From contig MGUX01000062.1 in assembly GCA_001800185.1 (NCBI GenBank), positions 1 to 15,155 on the forward strand: DNA of 15,155 bases, written 5' to 3'. Under the pieces are notes generated by a model, which made no database searches, was not told the DNA's origin, and was given only the letters and a program-made list of their open reading frames with translations. A program made the translations under genes and the position numbers. Origin of the DNA: Elusimicrobia bacterium RIFCSPLOWO2_12_FULL_59_9. GTDB taxonomy: Bacteria > Elusimicrobiota > Elusimicrobia > O2-12-FULL-59-9. Of the stretch, positions 7,083 to 14,057 are shown piece by piece. How positions within the stretch are numbered: the stretch's first letter is position 1; every line of letters starts with the position of its first letter.

Positions 7083-9107
7083 ATGATCCGAATTTCAAAA
7101 CTTAGAAAAACATATCAAATGGGCGAGGCGGCCCCCGTCGCAGGGCTCCCGGGACCCGGATGCGCCGGCGGCGCGGCGGCCGTGCCGGCCCTTCGCGGCG
7201 TGTCGCTTGTCATCGAGCCGGGGGAATTCGTGGCCATCATGGGCCCCTCCGGCTCGGGCAAATCCACTTTGATGCACGTTCTCGGTCTCCTGGACGTGCC
7301 TGACTCCGGCTCCTACGAGCTCTATGGACAGGAGGTTTCCAAGCTCGGGGAAGACGAGTTGGCCGGGCTCAGGGGCAAGGCCATCGGTTTTGTTTTTCAG
7401 CAGTTCAATCTTCTGGCCCGGACGAGCGCCCTTGAAAACGTAGCGCTGCCGCTGTTATACGCGGCCAACGGAACCGATCCATCCAGGCCGAAAGAGCTTC
7501 TGGAGGAGGTCGGTTTGGGCTCAAGGATTTTGCACAAGCCCAACGAGCTTTCGGGCGGCCAGCAGCAGAGGGTGGCCATCGCGCGGGCTTTGGTCAACGG
7601 GCCCGGCATCATCCTGGCCGACGAGCCGACGGGCAATCTGGATTCCTCCAGCGAAGAGGAAATCATGGCCATACTCCGCAAGCTCAACGAGGGCGGCATC
7701 ACGGTGATTGTGGTCACCCACGAAGCCGAGATCGCCGCGCACGCCCGGCGCGTCATCCGCATGCGCGACGGAGTTATTCAGTCCGATGAAACCGTCTCCG
7801 AGGCCGGCGCCGGAGGCGGGGTCGCCGTCAAGACGGGTCAGGCGCAGACGGCGGTGCAGCCGCCGAAGATCGCGCCGCCCAAATTCACCCTCAAGGAAAC
7901 TTCGGAGCACTTCAAGCAGGCGGCGCGCGCGCTTTTGGCCAACAAGGTGAGGTCCGGGCTCTCGATGCTGGGCATCCTCATCGGCGTGGCCGCGGTCATC
8001 GCCATGCTGGCTCTCGGCCACGGGGCGCAGCAGGCCATCGAAAAGCAGCTCGCCTCGCTGGGCTCCAATCTCCTGGTCTTGAGGCCGGGCTCGAGGCGCG
8101 CGCACGGCGTTGCGCTGGAAGCCGGCGCCGTGACCCGCTTCACCCTCGAGGACGCGGCCGAAATACGGGCCTCGGTTCCTTCCGTCAAAAAGACGGCTCC
8201 CTCCGTCTCGGGCCGGGGGCAGTTGGTCTTCGGGAACAGGAACTGGAGCACGCAGATTCTTGGAACCGGCCCCGACTACCCGTCCATGCGGGCTTCCGCG
8301 CCCCAAGTGGGGCGGTTCTTTAGGCCGGACGAGGACCGCTCCCGCTCCCGCGTGGCGGTTTTGGGCATGACCCCCGTTCGGGAGCTTTTCGGCGGGGCCA
8401 ATCCCATCGGGGAGTTCATCAAGATTAACAAGGTCAATTTTCAAGTCATTGGCGTCCTCCCCGAAAAGGGGGCCAACAGTTGGCGGGACCAGGACGATCT
8501 GGTCGTCATCCCCGTCACGACCGCCATGCGAAGGCTTTTGGGAAAGGATTTTGTGTATTCCATCGACATCGAAGTGGCGGATGCCTCCCAAATGGAGGCC
8601 GCCCAGGACGCCCTCAGGGAGCTGGTCATCCGGCGCCACCGCCTGCCTCCTTCCCAGCAGCAAAGCTTTGAAATCCGCAACATGGCTGAAATCCAGGACG
8701 CGCTCAGCCAGACCAGCCGCACCATGTCTTTGCTTCTGGCCTGCATCGCGGCGATCTCGCTTTTGGTGGGCGGAATCGGCATCATGAACATCATGCTGGT
8801 GTCGGTGACCGAGCGTACCCGGGAAATCGGCCTGCGCAAGGCGGTCGGCGCCAGAAGGCGCGACATTCTGGCCCAGTTTTTGATCGAGGCGGTGGTTGTG
8901 AGCGTCTGCGGCGGCCTCATCGGCATCGGCTTGGGCTGGGCCGCGACCCAGGCCATGTCCCGCCTGGCCGGTTGGGCGGCCGCTGTTTCCCCCGGCGCGT
9001 CCGCTCTGGCTTTTCTTTTTTCCGCCGCCATAGGAATTATTTTCGGCCTGTGGCCGGCCCGGAAGGCCTCGCGGCTGAGCCCCATCGAAGCGCTGCGCTA
9101 CGAGTAG
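7083..9107 (+). CDS. macB: MacB-like ABC transporter, fused ATPase and permease
   Basis: 674 residues. The N-terminal ATPase has Walker A GPSGSGKST (54-62), a Q-loop in FVFQQFNLL, signature LSGGQ (156-160), Walker B IILADEP (176-182) and H-loop His213. A Gly/Pro/Ala-rich linker (about 240-265) leads to the permease. This has a first membrane helix at SMLGILIGVAAVIAMLALG, a large periplasmic MacB core domain, then three helices near the C-terminus, including GIGIMNIMLVSVTERTREIGLRKAVGARRRDIL, a diagnostic FtsX/MacB segment. It would be a mechanotransmission exporter pumping a periplasmic substrate (antibiotic, peptide, lipid or siderophore) through the TolC-like channel. Residues 15-34 contain a Gly/Ala/Pro insertion not usual before PALRGVSL. 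It starts 1 nt after the adaptor stop. Confidence 0.94.
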   Translation: MIRISKLRKTYQMGEAAPVAGLPGPGCAGGAAAVPALRGVSLVIEPGEFVAIMGPSGSGKSTLMHVLGLLDVPDSGSYELYGQEVSKLGEDELAGLRGKAIGFVFQQFNLLARTSALENVALPLLYAANGTDPSRPKELLEEVGLGSRILHKPNELSGGQQQRVAIARALVNGPGIILADEPTGNLDSSSEEEIMAILRKLNEGGITVIVVTHEAEIAAHARRVIRMRDGVIQSDETVSEAGAGGGVAVKTGQAQTAVQPPKIAPPKFTLKETSEHFKQAARALLANKVRSGLSMLGILIGVAAVIAMLALGHGAQQAIEKQLASLGSNLLVLRPGSRRAHGVALEAGAVTRFTLEDAAEIRASVPSVKKTAPSVSGRGQLVFGNRNWSTQILGTGPDYPSMRASAPQVGRFFRPDEDRSRSRVAVLGMTPVRELFGGANPIGEFIKINKVNFQVIGVLPEKGANSWRDQDDLVVIPVTTAMRRLLGKDFVYSIDIEVADASQMEAAQDALRELVIRRHRLPPSQQQSFEIRNMAEIQDALSQTSRTMSLLLACIAAISLLVGGIGIMNIMLVSVTERTREIGLRKAVGARRRDILAQFLIEAVVVSVCGGLIGIGLGWAATQAMSRLAGWAAAVSPGASALAFLFSAAIGIIFGLWPARKASRLSPIEALRYE

Positions 9108-9142
9108 CGAGCCCGCGCCTCCGCTGCCGGACGACAATTCTC

Positions 9143-9171
9143 TCGACGGCAACACCCCATTATTGTAAAAT
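9143..9171 (+). promoter_or_regulatory. Candidate sigma-70 promoter of the ATP-grasp operon
   Basis: TCGACG (9143-9148, 4/6 to TTGACA) and TAAAAT (9166-9171, 5/6 to TATAAT) are separated by 17 bp in the 85-bp gap after macB. Transcription would start near 9178, giving a leader of about 15 nt that contains no Shine-Dalgarno (TCCTTCGGCTTTTTT before the ATG). No terminator hairpin with a T-run separates it from macB, so read-through is possible. Confidence 0.4.
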
Positions 9172-9192
9172 CATCACTCCTTCGGCTTTTTT

Positions 9193-10359
9193 ATGAATGT
9201 TTTATATCTTTGTCCTAATTTTCCGCCGAACTATTATCATTTCTGCGTCGGCCTCAAGGAGGCGGGCGCCTCGGTGGCCGGCATCGGATGGGAGTCCTAT
9301 GAGCGGCTGCGGCCCGAGCTTAAAGGGGCCCTGAGCGAGTATTGCCATGTCCCGGACATGGGAAATTACGACCGCGTCCTGCGCGCCTGCGCCCACCTCA
9401 CCTCCCGCCTCGGGAAAATGGACCGCATCGTGGCCCAGGAAGAGCACTGGATCGAGCTCGAGGCCGCCCTGCGCCTGGACTTCAACGTCGGCGGCCCCAA
9501 GCCGGGAGATATCCGCGCCTTGAAGCAGAAATCGCTGATGAAACAGGTATTCCAGAAGGCGGGCGTGCCCGTGGCCCAGGGCGAACTCGCCGTAGGCCCG
9601 GAGGCCGCGCGGCGTTTCGCGGCGCGGGTGGGATACCCGGTCATCGCCAAGCCCGACAAAGGGGTGGGGGCTCACGCGACCTATAAAATTTCCAATCCGG
9701 CCCAGTGGGAGAATTTTTTCGAGCGCAAGATCCCGGATGCCGAGTATATTCTGGAGGAATTTCTCGACGGCCGCATACAGTCCTTCGACGGCCTGACCGG
9801 CCGCGACGGCGCCATCGTGTTCTACACCTCGCACATGTTCAGCAATGACATCATGACCGTGGTCAACGACGACGACCACCTCCATTACTGGTCCCTGCGC
9901 GACATTCCCTCCGATTTAAACGAGCTCGGCCACACGGCCATCGCCGCCTTTGGACTCAAGGAGAGATTCTTTCACCTGGAGTTCATGCGCGGGCCCCGCG
10001 GCCGGTTGACGGCCATGGAGATCAACGCCCGGCCTCCGGGGGGTCTCACGACCGACATGTTCAATTACGCCAACGACATCGACATTTATCGCCAGTGGGC
10101 CAACGTCGTCGTCAAGGGACGTTTCGAGGCGAGCTATGACCGGGCTTACCACGTCAGCTATATCGGCCGCAAGGAGCGGAAAAATTACGCGCACTCCCGC
10201 GACGAGGTGCTGCGGAAGTTCGGCCCCGCGATTTTGACCCATACCCCCATCGACTCGGTGTTCCGGCGCGCCATCGGGGACTATGCCTTCTTGGTCCGCT
10301 CCAAATCGATGGAGGACATCTGGCCCATCGTGGACTATATCCAGGAGCAGGGTTTTTGA
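9193..10359 (+). CDS. ATP-grasp domain carboxylate-amine ligase-like protein
   Basis: 388 residues. An N-terminal Rossmann-like preATP-grasp domain (MNVLYLCPNFPPNYYHF onward) is followed by the ATP-grasp fold from about 108. Visible features are Lys153 in YPVIAKPDKGVGA (nucleotide-binding lysine and glycine loop), Glu188-Glu189 at the hinge (YILEEFLDG), Glu263 (HLEFM), and Glu276, Asn278 and Arg280 in AMEINARPPGG, the Mg-ATP site. All key residues are present, so it should be active in forming an acyl phosphate and joining it to an amine or thiol. It resembles carbamoyl-phosphate-synthase-like stand-alone ligases; the substrates are unknown. It overlaps the esterase gene by 4 nt (TTGA), suggesting ligase and esterase act on one metabolite. 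Confidence 0.88.
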   Translation: MNVLYLCPNFPPNYYHFCVGLKEAGASVAGIGWESYERLRPELKGALSEYCHVPDMGNYDRVLRACAHLTSRLGKMDRIVAQEEHWIELEAALRLDFNVGGPKPGDIRALKQKSLMKQVFQKAGVPVAQGELAVGPEAARRFAARVGYPVIAKPDKGVGAHATYKISNPAQWENFFERKIPDAEYILEEFLDGRIQSFDGLTGRDGAIVFYTSHMFSNDIMTVVNDDDHLHYWSLRDIPSDLNELGHTAIAAFGLKERFFHLEFMRGPRGRLTAMEINARPPGGLTTDMFNYANDIDIYRQWANVVVKGRFEASYDRAYHVSYIGRKERKNYAHSRDEVLRKFGPAILTHTPIDSVFRRAIGDYAFLVRSKSMEDIWPIVDYIQEQGF

Positions 10360-11102
10360 ACTCCGAATATAAGAAATGGCGGAGCTCCGCCTTGGGCCGC
10401 GATATGGAGATGAAAGTCTACGGCCGCGGCGGCAAGCCCATCGTCGTTTTTCCCTCGGCGGGAGGGCGCTTTTTTGAGTATGAGGATTTCGGCATGGTCG
10501 AGGCCCTCCGGCCCTTTTTGGAGCAAGGGCGCGCGCAGCTCTTCGCCGTGGACGGAGTGGACGGGGAGTCGTGGGTCAACCAAGCGCTCTCGCCCGCCGA
10601 CCGCGTCCGGCGCCACGAGGACTACGAAAGATACGTCTTAAACGAGGCCGTTCCATTCATCCGTTGGCTCAACGGCTCCTCCGGTTCGCTGCTGACGACC
10701 GGCTGCAGCATGGGAGGCTACCACGCGGCCAATTTCTTTTTCCGTCATCCCGAGGTTTTCGACGGGGTGATTTCTTTGAGCGCGCTCTACGGCCCCAAGC
10801 ACATTTTCGGCGACGATTGGGACCCGTCGCTGTATTATCATTTTCCGCTGGCGTACCTGCCCGGCCTTGAAACCCCGCATATTCTCGGGCTCTTGAGGCG
10901 CGGCAAAATCGTCTTATGCGTCGGGCAGGGCGATTGGGAGGCCTGCGGCGACTACGACTGCATCGGCGAGACGCGCGCGATGAAGGCCGTGCTGGATGCC
11001 AAGGGGATTCCCTGCTGGGTGGATTTTTGGGGCGTGGACGTCCACCACGATTGGACGTGGTGGCGGCGGCAAATGCCCTACTTCCTGGACCGCATCTTGT
11101 GA
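10356..11102 (+). CDS. Alpha/beta-hydrolase esterase (putative esterase family)
   Basis: 248 residues. The start is TTG at 10356, overlapping the ligase stop as TTGA and supported by AGGAG at 10343-10347 with 8-nt spacing. The nucleophile elbow is GCSMGG with Ser118. Asp193 in GQGDWEACGD is a likely acid, and His231 in GVDVHHDWTWWRRQMPYFL is the catalytic histidine; this HDWxWWR ending is typical of esterase-D-like proteins (PF00756 group). The fold starts with MKVYGRGGKPIVVFPSAGGRFFEYEDFG, a common oxyanion-hole region. No signal peptide is seen, so it is cytoplasmic and would work beside the ligase. It could hydrolyse an ester or thioester of the ligase product, or act as an acyltransferase. 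Confidence 0.88.
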   Translation: MNSEYKKWRSSALGRDMEMKVYGRGGKPIVVFPSAGGRFFEYEDFGMVEALRPFLEQGRAQLFAVDGVDGESWVNQALSPADRVRRHEDYERYVLNEAVPFIRWLNGSSGSLLTTGCSMGGYHAANFFFRHPEVFDGVISLSALYGPKHIFGDDWDPSLYYHFPLAYLPGLETPHILGLLRRGKIVLCVGQGDWEACGDYDCIGETRAMKAVLDAKGIPCWVDFWGVDVHHDWTWWRRQMPYFLDRIL

Positions 11103-11103
11103 T

Positions 11104-12027
11104 ATGCTGGAAAACGCGGGCTTGACGCCCGAGGAATCGCTCGATTCGCTCCGGAAAGAGCATCCTATTGAAAAGGCTATGGAACTCGGCTTGGGCAGCA
11201 TCCCCGAAGCGGCGCGAAGTTTTTGGGATTTAACGGTCCGGGTTTGCCGCGGGCTTTACCGGAACTACTGCTTCGACATGGCGGCAGAGCTCGGCTTTTA
11301 TTTCCTGTATTCATTTTTCCCGTTCTGGGTCTTTGTCATCGCGCTTCTCGGCACACTTCCCATCGCGGCGACTCCTGAAGAGATTTTGTCCATGCTGGAA
11401 AAATTTCTGCCGGGGTATTTATTCACCCTGGCGGGCCCCACGGTGCTGGACATCCTATTCAAGCCCAGGCACTGGCTCGCTTTGGGAACGCTTCTGCTCG
11501 CCCTCTATGCCTCCTCGTCGGCCACCACCTCGCTCATGGCGGCGCTCAACAGGATTTACGGAACGCAGGAAACGCGCGCCTATTGGAAATGGAAGGGCAT
11601 CTCCCTTTTGCTCACGGCGGCCCACGCCGGAATCTTGACCATCGCCTTCTTCCTGCTGGTGATCGTCCCGGCCGCGAGGGACTGGCTCATCGGCTACGTG
11701 GGGTTTCACGGCCAGGTCCAGCTGCTCTTCGGCATGGCCCGTTGGATCATCGCCATCGCGGTCATGTTTTTCGGGGTCGCGCTGATATTCAGCTTCGGCC
11801 CCGGCGGCCGCAATCGCCTCAAGCTCGTGACCCCAGGCACCTTGGTGACGATCGCCGGCTGGCTGCTTTTTTCCGAGGCCTTCGGCGTTTACTTGAACAA
11901 CATCGGGCCCCGCAATCTGGTCTACGGCGCCGCCGGAGGGGTCATCGGCCTATTGACCTGGCTTTACGCCATGGGCTTCATGATCCTGGTGGGCGCCCAG
12001 GTCAACCGCGAGCTCGAAAATACCTAA
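11104..12027 (+). CDS. YihY/BrkB-family (UPF0761) inner-membrane protein
   Basis: 307 residues from ATG 11104, 1 nt after the esterase stop (TGATATG, the same junction as adaptor/ABC transporter); the frame is open upstream but that overlaps the esterase. It has about six membrane helices. Family landmarks are NYCFDMAAELGFYFLYSFFPFWVF (first helix), the conserved LNRIYGTQETRAYWKWKGISLLLT, a glycine-rich FSFGPGGRNRLKLVTPGTLVTIAGWLLFSEAFGVYLNNIG, and the closing YGAAGGVIGLLTWLYAMGFMILVGAQVNREL. Members of this family were once annotated as ribonuclease BN but are membrane proteins of poorly known, possibly transport or envelope, function. No strong Shine-Dalgarno is visible, so translation is probably coupled to the esterase. 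Confidence 0.92.
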   Translation: MLENAGLTPEESLDSLRKEHPIEKAMELGLGSIPEAARSFWDLTVRVCRGLYRNYCFDMAAELGFYFLYSFFPFWVFVIALLGTLPIAATPEEILSMLEKFLPGYLFTLAGPTVLDILFKPRHWLALGTLLLALYASSSATTSLMAALNRIYGTQETRAYWKWKGISLLLTAAHAGILTIAFFLLVIVPAARDWLIGYVGFHGQVQLLFGMARWIIAIAVMFFGVALIFSFGPGGRNRLKLVTPGTLVTIAGWLLFSEAFGVYLNNIGPRNLVYGAAGGVIGLLTWLYAMGFMILVGAQVNRELENT

Positions 12028-12040
12028 AATAAGGAATATT

Positions 12041-12112
12041 TTCGGGAAGCGGCCGCACTCCACCGCCGCGGAGATGCCGGTTCCTGCCAAGAATCAAGCT
12101 CCAACGCGTTAA
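12041..12112. repeat. 72-bp direct repeat, copy 1
   Basis: This begins TTCGGGAAGCGGCCGC and ends CGCGTTAA. It matches 13813-13884 at 68 of 72 bases with no gaps; the four differences (repeat positions 39, 48, 59, 64) are all transitions. It holds a NotI-type palindrome GCGGCCGC, a short CTCC/GGAG hairpin around CCGCGG, and an AACGCGTT palindrome in this copy. It starts 14 nt after the YihY stop. No open frame is conserved between the copies on either strand without a stop in at least one likely frame, so it appears non-coding. Confidence 0.9.
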
Positions 12113-12254
12113 AACTGCGCGCGGCAACAGCGACATCATCCAGGCGCAAAGCGCCTTGCGATCCATAATGCCACGCATCGGAATCAGGCATAAATCCGTG
12201 CTGGTTGCGTTGCAATTTTGCATATAGGCACAGTGGAATTTTATCAAAAATGCG
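12113..12254. other. Intergenic spacer with a small GC hairpin
   Basis: Non-coding spacer between repeat copy 1 and the ATPase promoter. AGGCGC-AAA-GCGCCT at 12142-12156 is a perfect 6-bp stem with a 3-nt loop, but it is followed by TGCG and not a T-run, so it is not a standard terminator. TGCAA-TT-TTGCA at 12211-12222 is another short inverted repeat. Base composition shifts from GC-rich to AT-rich towards the ATPase gene. Confidence 0.4.
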
Positions 12255-12280
12255 TAGCATAAAACATTTTATGCTATAAT
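12255..12280 (+). promoter_or_regulatory. Extended -10 promoter with overlapping palindromic operator
   Basis: TGCTATAAT at 12272-12280 is a perfect extended -10. Its -35 position (GCGTAG) is poor. A perfect palindrome with 10-bp arms TAGCATAAAA and TTTTATGCTA and a 2-bp centre CA covers 12255-12276, overlapping the TG motif and the start of the -10, so a bound repressor would block RNA polymerase. Transcription should begin at 12286-12288, essentially on the ATG. Confidence 0.65.
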
Positions 12281-12287
12281 CATAGCG

Positions 12288-13787
12288 ATGACGGCCACTT
12301 GGGATTTCTATGGCAGGCGCGCTGAAGAGGCCGAACTGCGCAAGATTGCGGACCGCGGGCGCTGGTTCTTTTGCGAGATATCCGGCAGGCGCCGCATCGG
12401 TAAAACCACCCTCGTCAACCGCCTGCTGGATCGGACGAAAGACAAGAAGATCTTCTACGTTCAGATTCCGGATAGCGATCCTTCGGGAGTCCTGAAGTCC
12501 GTCAACGACGCGTTGGAGGACCTGGATGTTCCGCGCGCCGATTTTCCGCTTCCCCGCGACCTGCAGCAATTCGCCAAGCTGATCGGCCGGCTTGCCGCAA
12601 AGGAGTACTTCGTCGTCTTGGACGAGTTTCAGTACTTCCATCGCAAGGCGCTCTATCCTTTCTGCTCGTATCTGCAATCGGAAGTTGACCGCCTCCGAAG
12701 CCGGCGTGATGCCACCGGGGGCCTATTCGTCCTCGGGTCGATCCATAACGAAATGATGGCGGTGCTCGAGGATAGGCGTTCTCCTCTCTTCAATCGCGTG
12801 ACCGACCGTCTGGAGATACGCCACCTGGACTTCGCTGCTCTTAAGGAGATGTGGCTGGCTCACGGCATCATGGATCCCTACCAACACCTTTTTTTGTGGA
12901 GCCTGTTTGAAGGCATCCCGAAGTTTTATCGCGATTGTTTCGAACAGGGCGTTCTGCGTCGCGATCCGCATTATCGGGAAACGATACTCCGGGAGTTGTT
13001 CTTTAAAGGTTCTTCCCCGCTGAGAACCGAGGCGGACAACTGGTTCCTGAATGAATTCCGCGGCCGGTATGAATCCCTGCTCAAAATAATCGCCGCCAAC
13101 GACGGCTGTTCGCATGCCCGCATTATGGAAGAATACTCCAAGATCGACAGCGGAACGGAACTGCGGCAGATCGGCGGATATTTGAGCGTCCTGGAGTCGA
13201 AGTTCCAGATCATCCAACGGCGGCTGCCCGTTTTCGGGTCCAAAGGGGTATCCCGCAAGTCCCGCTATTACGTGGTCGACAACTTTCTATCCTCGTGGTT
13301 GGGCGCCATAGAGCGGCAGATCAAGGCGGCTCGCGTCAGGCCTATGGATGTTTGCGTGAAAACTTGTTCACAGCGCCTGGAAACTGTCGAGGGGCATGCT
13401 TTCGAAAAGATGGTCCGGCTGATCCTGGAGGAGTTGTCGAGGAAGGGCGACGAAAAGTTCCAGATTACGTCCCGGATCGAGGGTTATTGGAACCGCCCGG
13501 AGAACCTCAGCCGGAACGTGGAGATCGATCTGCTCCTTGTCAATGACGACGCGAAGACCCTTCGCATCGTCACGTGCAAAAGGTCAGGCGACCAACTTCT
13601 GCGCGACCGCGCGGATTTCGACGGCCACGCGGCTGCGTTTCTGCGGACGCAAGAAGGGGCCCGGTTCTCCGGCTACGCGATCGAGAAAATGGCGTTCGCT
13701 CCGGCGCTCGCTGCGGGAACAAAGAAGAAGCTTGCGGAAGGCGGCTATCAAGCCTTCGGCTTCGACGAACTTCTGGACGATCTTTAA
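12288..13787 (+). CDS. P-loop ATPase with C-terminal PD-(D/E)xK-like nuclease domain (ATPase_2/DUF234 type)
   Basis: 499 residues. Walker A is SGRRRIGKTTL (32-42), Walker B VVLDEFQYF (109-117), followed by sensor-like GGLFVLGSIHNEM (144-156) and a helical lid. A winged-helix-like middle (about 260-330) ends in SRYYVVDNFLSSWLG, a conserved junction in this family. The C-terminal domain has VEGHAFEKMVRLIL (Glu368, Glu373), NVEIDLLLV (Glu412, Asp414) and IVTCKRSG (Lys431), the E...D...CK pattern of PD-(D/E)xK nucleases, and appears intact. Such proteins are common in bacteria and archaea, often near mobile or defence genes, with no settled function. The gene stands alone between two direct repeats, with a leaderless-type promoter and no Shine-Dalgarno. 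A short A/T-rich stem followed by six T residues lies just past its stop (about 13786-13802), at best a weak terminator. Confidence 0.9.
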   Translation: MTATWDFYGRRAEEAELRKIADRGRWFFCEISGRRRIGKTTLVNRLLDRTKDKKIFYVQIPDSDPSGVLKSVNDALEDLDVPRADFPLPRDLQQFAKLIGRLAAKEYFVVLDEFQYFHRKALYPFCSYLQSEVDRLRSRRDATGGLFVLGSIHNEMMAVLEDRRSPLFNRVTDRLEIRHLDFAALKEMWLAHGIMDPYQHLFLWSLFEGIPKFYRDCFEQGVLRRDPHYRETILRELFFKGSSPLRTEADNWFLNEFRGRYESLLKIIAANDGCSHARIMEEYSKIDSGTELRQIGGYLSVLESKFQIIQRRLPVFGSKGVSRKSRYYVVDNFLSSWLGAIERQIKAARVRPMDVCVKTCSQRLETVEGHAFEKMVRLILEELSRKGDEKFQITSRIEGYWNRPENLSRNVEIDLLLVNDDAKTLRIVTCKRSGDQLLRDRADFDGHAAAFLRTQEGARFSGYAIEKMAFAPALAAGTKKKLAEGGYQAFGFDELLDDL

Positions 13788-13812
13788 ACGCATGTGTTTT
13801 TTGTTTCACACC

Positions 13813-13884
13813 TTCGGGAAGCGGCCGCACTCCACCGCCGCGGAGATGCCAGTTCCTGCTAAGAATCAAGTTCCAGCGCGTTAA
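13813..13884. repeat. 72-bp direct repeat, copy 2
   Basis: Second copy of the 12041-12112 repeat, in the same orientation, starting 26 nt after the ATPase stop. It differs by four transitions. Together the copies bracket the ATPase gene and its promoter in a unit of about 1.77 kb from one repeat to the next. Confidence 0.9.
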
Positions 13885-13975
13885 GGCGTAGAAACCCCAG
13901 GAGCCCGTCCGAGTAATATCTTTTGCCTGTAATTTCGGCTTCCGGCCTTCCTGACGGATAAGCCACCTATTTAAT
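13885..13975. other. Spacer with an imperfect hairpin before the XRE-gene control region
   Basis: Non-coding spacer. GGCTT (13937-13941) pairs with AAGCC (13960-13964), and inside it CCG (13942-13944) pairs with CGG (13955-13957), leaving a 2-nt bulge and a 10-nt loop. No T-run follows, so it is only a weak terminator candidate for the ATPase transcript. Nothing else was recognised. Confidence 0.3.
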
Positions 13976-14035
13976 AATATGTTTAAGCATATATAATACA
14001 TATTGACAAATATGTATAAACATATTATAATATGG
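13976..14035 (+). promoter_or_regulatory. Perfect consensus promoter inside an 11-bp-phased half-site array
   Basis: TTGACA (14003-14008), 17 bp, then TATAAT (14026-14031): both hexamers and spacing are at consensus. Heptamer half-sites lie around it: AATATGT at 13976, GCATATA (5/7) at 13987, ACATATT at 13998, AATATGT at 14009 and ACATATT at 14020, each 11 bp from the next and alternating in orientation except for the degenerate one, plus AATATGG at 14029. The 13996-14017 pair forms a palindrome with 9-bp arms around GACA, sitting on the -35; the 14009-14026 pair fills the spacer. The layout suggests tight autorepression by the XRE protein. Confidence 0.75.
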
Positions 14036-14043
14036 GTGCGATC

Positions 14044-14048
14044 AGGAG
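14044..14048 (+). promoter_or_regulatory. Shine-Dalgarno of the XRE gene
   Basis: AGGAG ending 9 nt before ATG 14058. It is the strongest conventional ribosome-binding site in the accessory block and fixes the start, in contrast to the leaderless-type ATPase gene. Confidence 0.7.
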
Positions 14049-14057
14049 AGTAATTCT

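Noticed and set aside
7521..9155. Long (544-codon) open frame antisense to macB
   Set aside because: It lies wholly opposite a clear MacB gene, with low-complexity His/Gly/Arg/Asp-rich composition typical of antisense frames in GC-rich DNA and no recognisable domain.
12142..12156. Rho-independent terminator for the YihY operon
   Set aside because: A good 6-bp stem but no following T-run.
12002..12677. Minus-strand frames through repeat copy 1 that could make the repeat coding
   Set aside because: In copy 2 the matching frame for ALELDSWQEP has a stop codon at the Trp position's neighbour, and the frames run antisense into the YihY and ATPase genes.
12041..13884. Integron attC sites flanking a gene cassette
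   Set aside because: Repeat ends do not match the RYYYAAC/GTTRRRY core sites in either orientation, there is no long imperfect hairpin across the 72 bp, and no integrase is visible; cassettes also normally lack a strong own promoter like this one.
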